From assembly GCA_040766885.1 (NCBI GenBank), contig JAXGPP010000015.1, positions 124,001-188,000 on the forward strand: DNA of 64,000 nucleotides, given 5' to 3'. The position numbers and the translations under genes are program-made. Below, in pieces: positions 60,826 through 64,000 of this stretch. The number at the start of each line of letters is the position of its first letter. Within the stretch, counting starts at the first letter, position 1. The notes beneath the pieces were generated by a model. The model was not told the origin of the DNA. It worked only from the letters and a program-made list of their open reading frames with translations, and made no database searches. This DNA is from JAXGPP01 sp040766885 (GTDB lineage Bacteria; Planctomycetota; Planctomycetia; Pirellulales; Thermoguttaceae).

Positions 60826-61168
60826 TTGCTACCCGGTGTCTGGAGGATCAACCCGCGAGGCATCACGCCGCCATCAGTTTCGGCAGTCCGAACGTGCGGC
60901 TTAAGCCAAGTTTAACGAGTGCGCAGAATTTCGCATCTGCGGAAAGCGTAAAGGAGCATCCCGCCAGAAGGAGGGATACCGGCAGGTTCAGGTCCGGCGA
61001 GCGCGCGGGATACTGTCGAGAGAAGCGATCGTCTTGCGCAGCCCCCCTGCCCTCTCCAGCCGTCCGGTCCGGCAGCGCCGGCAAACGGACCCTCTGCTAT
61101 GGCCGCGCGGGGCGTGTCGCTCCGCCTCCTCTCCCGCTTGGGGAGAGGAGGCGTCACGAGCGAATCAC
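60826..61168. other. Intergenic region between clpC and mlaE
   Basis: 343 bases with no gene. The clpC-side end holds a strong hairpin at 61123-61153. The mlaE side should hold the mla promoter, but no clear -10/-35 pair was identified. Confidence 0.6.
61123..61153 (-). terminator. 13-bp perfect hairpin after clpC
   Basis: CGCCTCCTCTCCC and GGGAGAGGAGGCG flank a 5-base loop, 16 bases beyond the clpC stop. Position and strength fit a terminator, though no U-run follows on the minus strand. Confidence 0.7.
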
Positions 61169-63739
<2,571 letters not shown>

Positions 63740-63862
63740 GTTGATTTACCTCTTGCGATCGGTCGTTTTCCAGTTGTTCCGCTCCGGGAGCCGACGTAAT
63801 GCCGCTCGACTCGCTCTGCCACCGCGTCGTCCGCCGCTGCCGCGAGCCGACCGGTTCTTGCC

Positions 63863-63881
63863 TGACCCATTTCCAGGGTCA
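63863..63881 (-). terminator. Small hairpin between the edge gene and clpC
   Basis: TGACCC and GGGTCA flank the 7-base loop ATTTCCA, just after the stop of the partial gene at the window edge. It may end that gene's transcript. The stem is only 6 bp, so support is modest. Confidence 0.3.
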
Positions 63882-63888
63882 ATAACCG

Positions 63889-64000
63889 TCAGGCGGCATG
63901 CTCAGTCAAGGCCGGCGGAGACGACTCGGCTGGTTGTTCCGCATCGTCTCGGACGGCCTTTGCTTCCTCTTCTTCCTCGCCGGAATCCTGCCGGACCACC
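63889..64000 (-). CDS. Acidic C-terminal tail of a gene leaving the window (partial)
   Basis: A minus-strand frame enters from the window edge and encodes about 37 residues: a Glu-rich stretch (SGEEEEEAKAV) then EQPAESSPPALTEHAA and a stop. Acidic, Pro/Ala/Ser-rich tails are common at the ends of ribosomal and translation proteins. The body of the gene lies outside, so no name can be given. The tail could also be chance. Confidence 0.35.
   Translation of the reverse strand, partial: VVRQDSGEEEEEAKAVRDDAEQPAESSPPALTEHAA

Overview
The window is high-GC bacterial DNA, roughly two-thirds G+C by eye, and it reads as a chromosome segment of a planctomycete, most like the Pirellulales/Thermogutta group. 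The family content points there: a DUF1559 protein, a PEGA lipoprotein, a small secreted carrier of the transthyretin-like domain common in planctomycetes, a very long sulfatase fusion, a DUF4091 protein, a UroD-like methyltransferase and a ribose-type permease with an extra domain. No rRNA, tRNA, CRISPR array, prophage or intact insertion sequence was seen. Species cannot be fixed from the sequence alone.

Layout. 1-6.3 kb: the 3' part of a hybrid histidine kinase, a secreted M48 protease, an unknown protein, a coiled-coil protein and a putative outer-membrane barrel. A hairpin-forming repeat family (six copies) lies between genes up to 10.2 kb. 6.5-10.1 kb: a divergent pair of secreted polysaccharide-active proteins. 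10.2-16.6 kb: lipA, smpB, a three-gene ABC operon whose permease carries a histidine-rich insert, then a PSP1/RicT-like gene, a Minf_1886-type gene and a tiny membrane protein. 16.7-19.1 kb: fetAB and a lone groES. 19.3-27.7 kb: a run of plus-strand genes with two secreted repeat proteins, a zinc alcohol dehydrogenase, a ribose-type binding protein and permease, a UroD-like protein and a flavodoxin.

27.7-34.2 kb: a FGE-like/sialidase/sulfatase fusion divergent from a DUF4091 protein. 34.2-36.6 kb: a small secreted protein and a FecCD/BtuCD-type transporter. 36.7-39.8 kb: lutABC for lactate oxidation. 39.8-46.3 kb: purF, proB, a nagB-PIG-L fusion, a small secreted protein and lexA with a candidate operator. 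46.4-51.8 kb: a sigma-54 regulator and its kinase, a PP2C phosphatase and a PEGA lipoprotein. 51.8-54.0 kb: an island of palindromic repeats, a sulfotransferase remnant and two orphan Imm11-like immunity genes. 54.1-64 kb: a DUF1559 protein, a nearly empty stretch, a CLC chloride channel, mlaEFD with an 85-bp tandem duplication at the start of mlaF, clpC, and the acidic tail of a gene that leaves the window.

Taken together the genes describe a Gram-negative-type heterotroph that degrades sulfated or uronic-acid polysaccharides, takes up sugars and amino sugars, oxidises lactate and maintains outer-membrane lipid asymmetry. The most unusual items are the histidine-rich ABC operon (possible metal trafficking), the three-domain sulfatase fusion, the permease with an inserted alpha/beta domain, the repeat and immunity island at 51.8-54.0 kb, and the duplicated mlaF start that creates an upstream mini-ORF.
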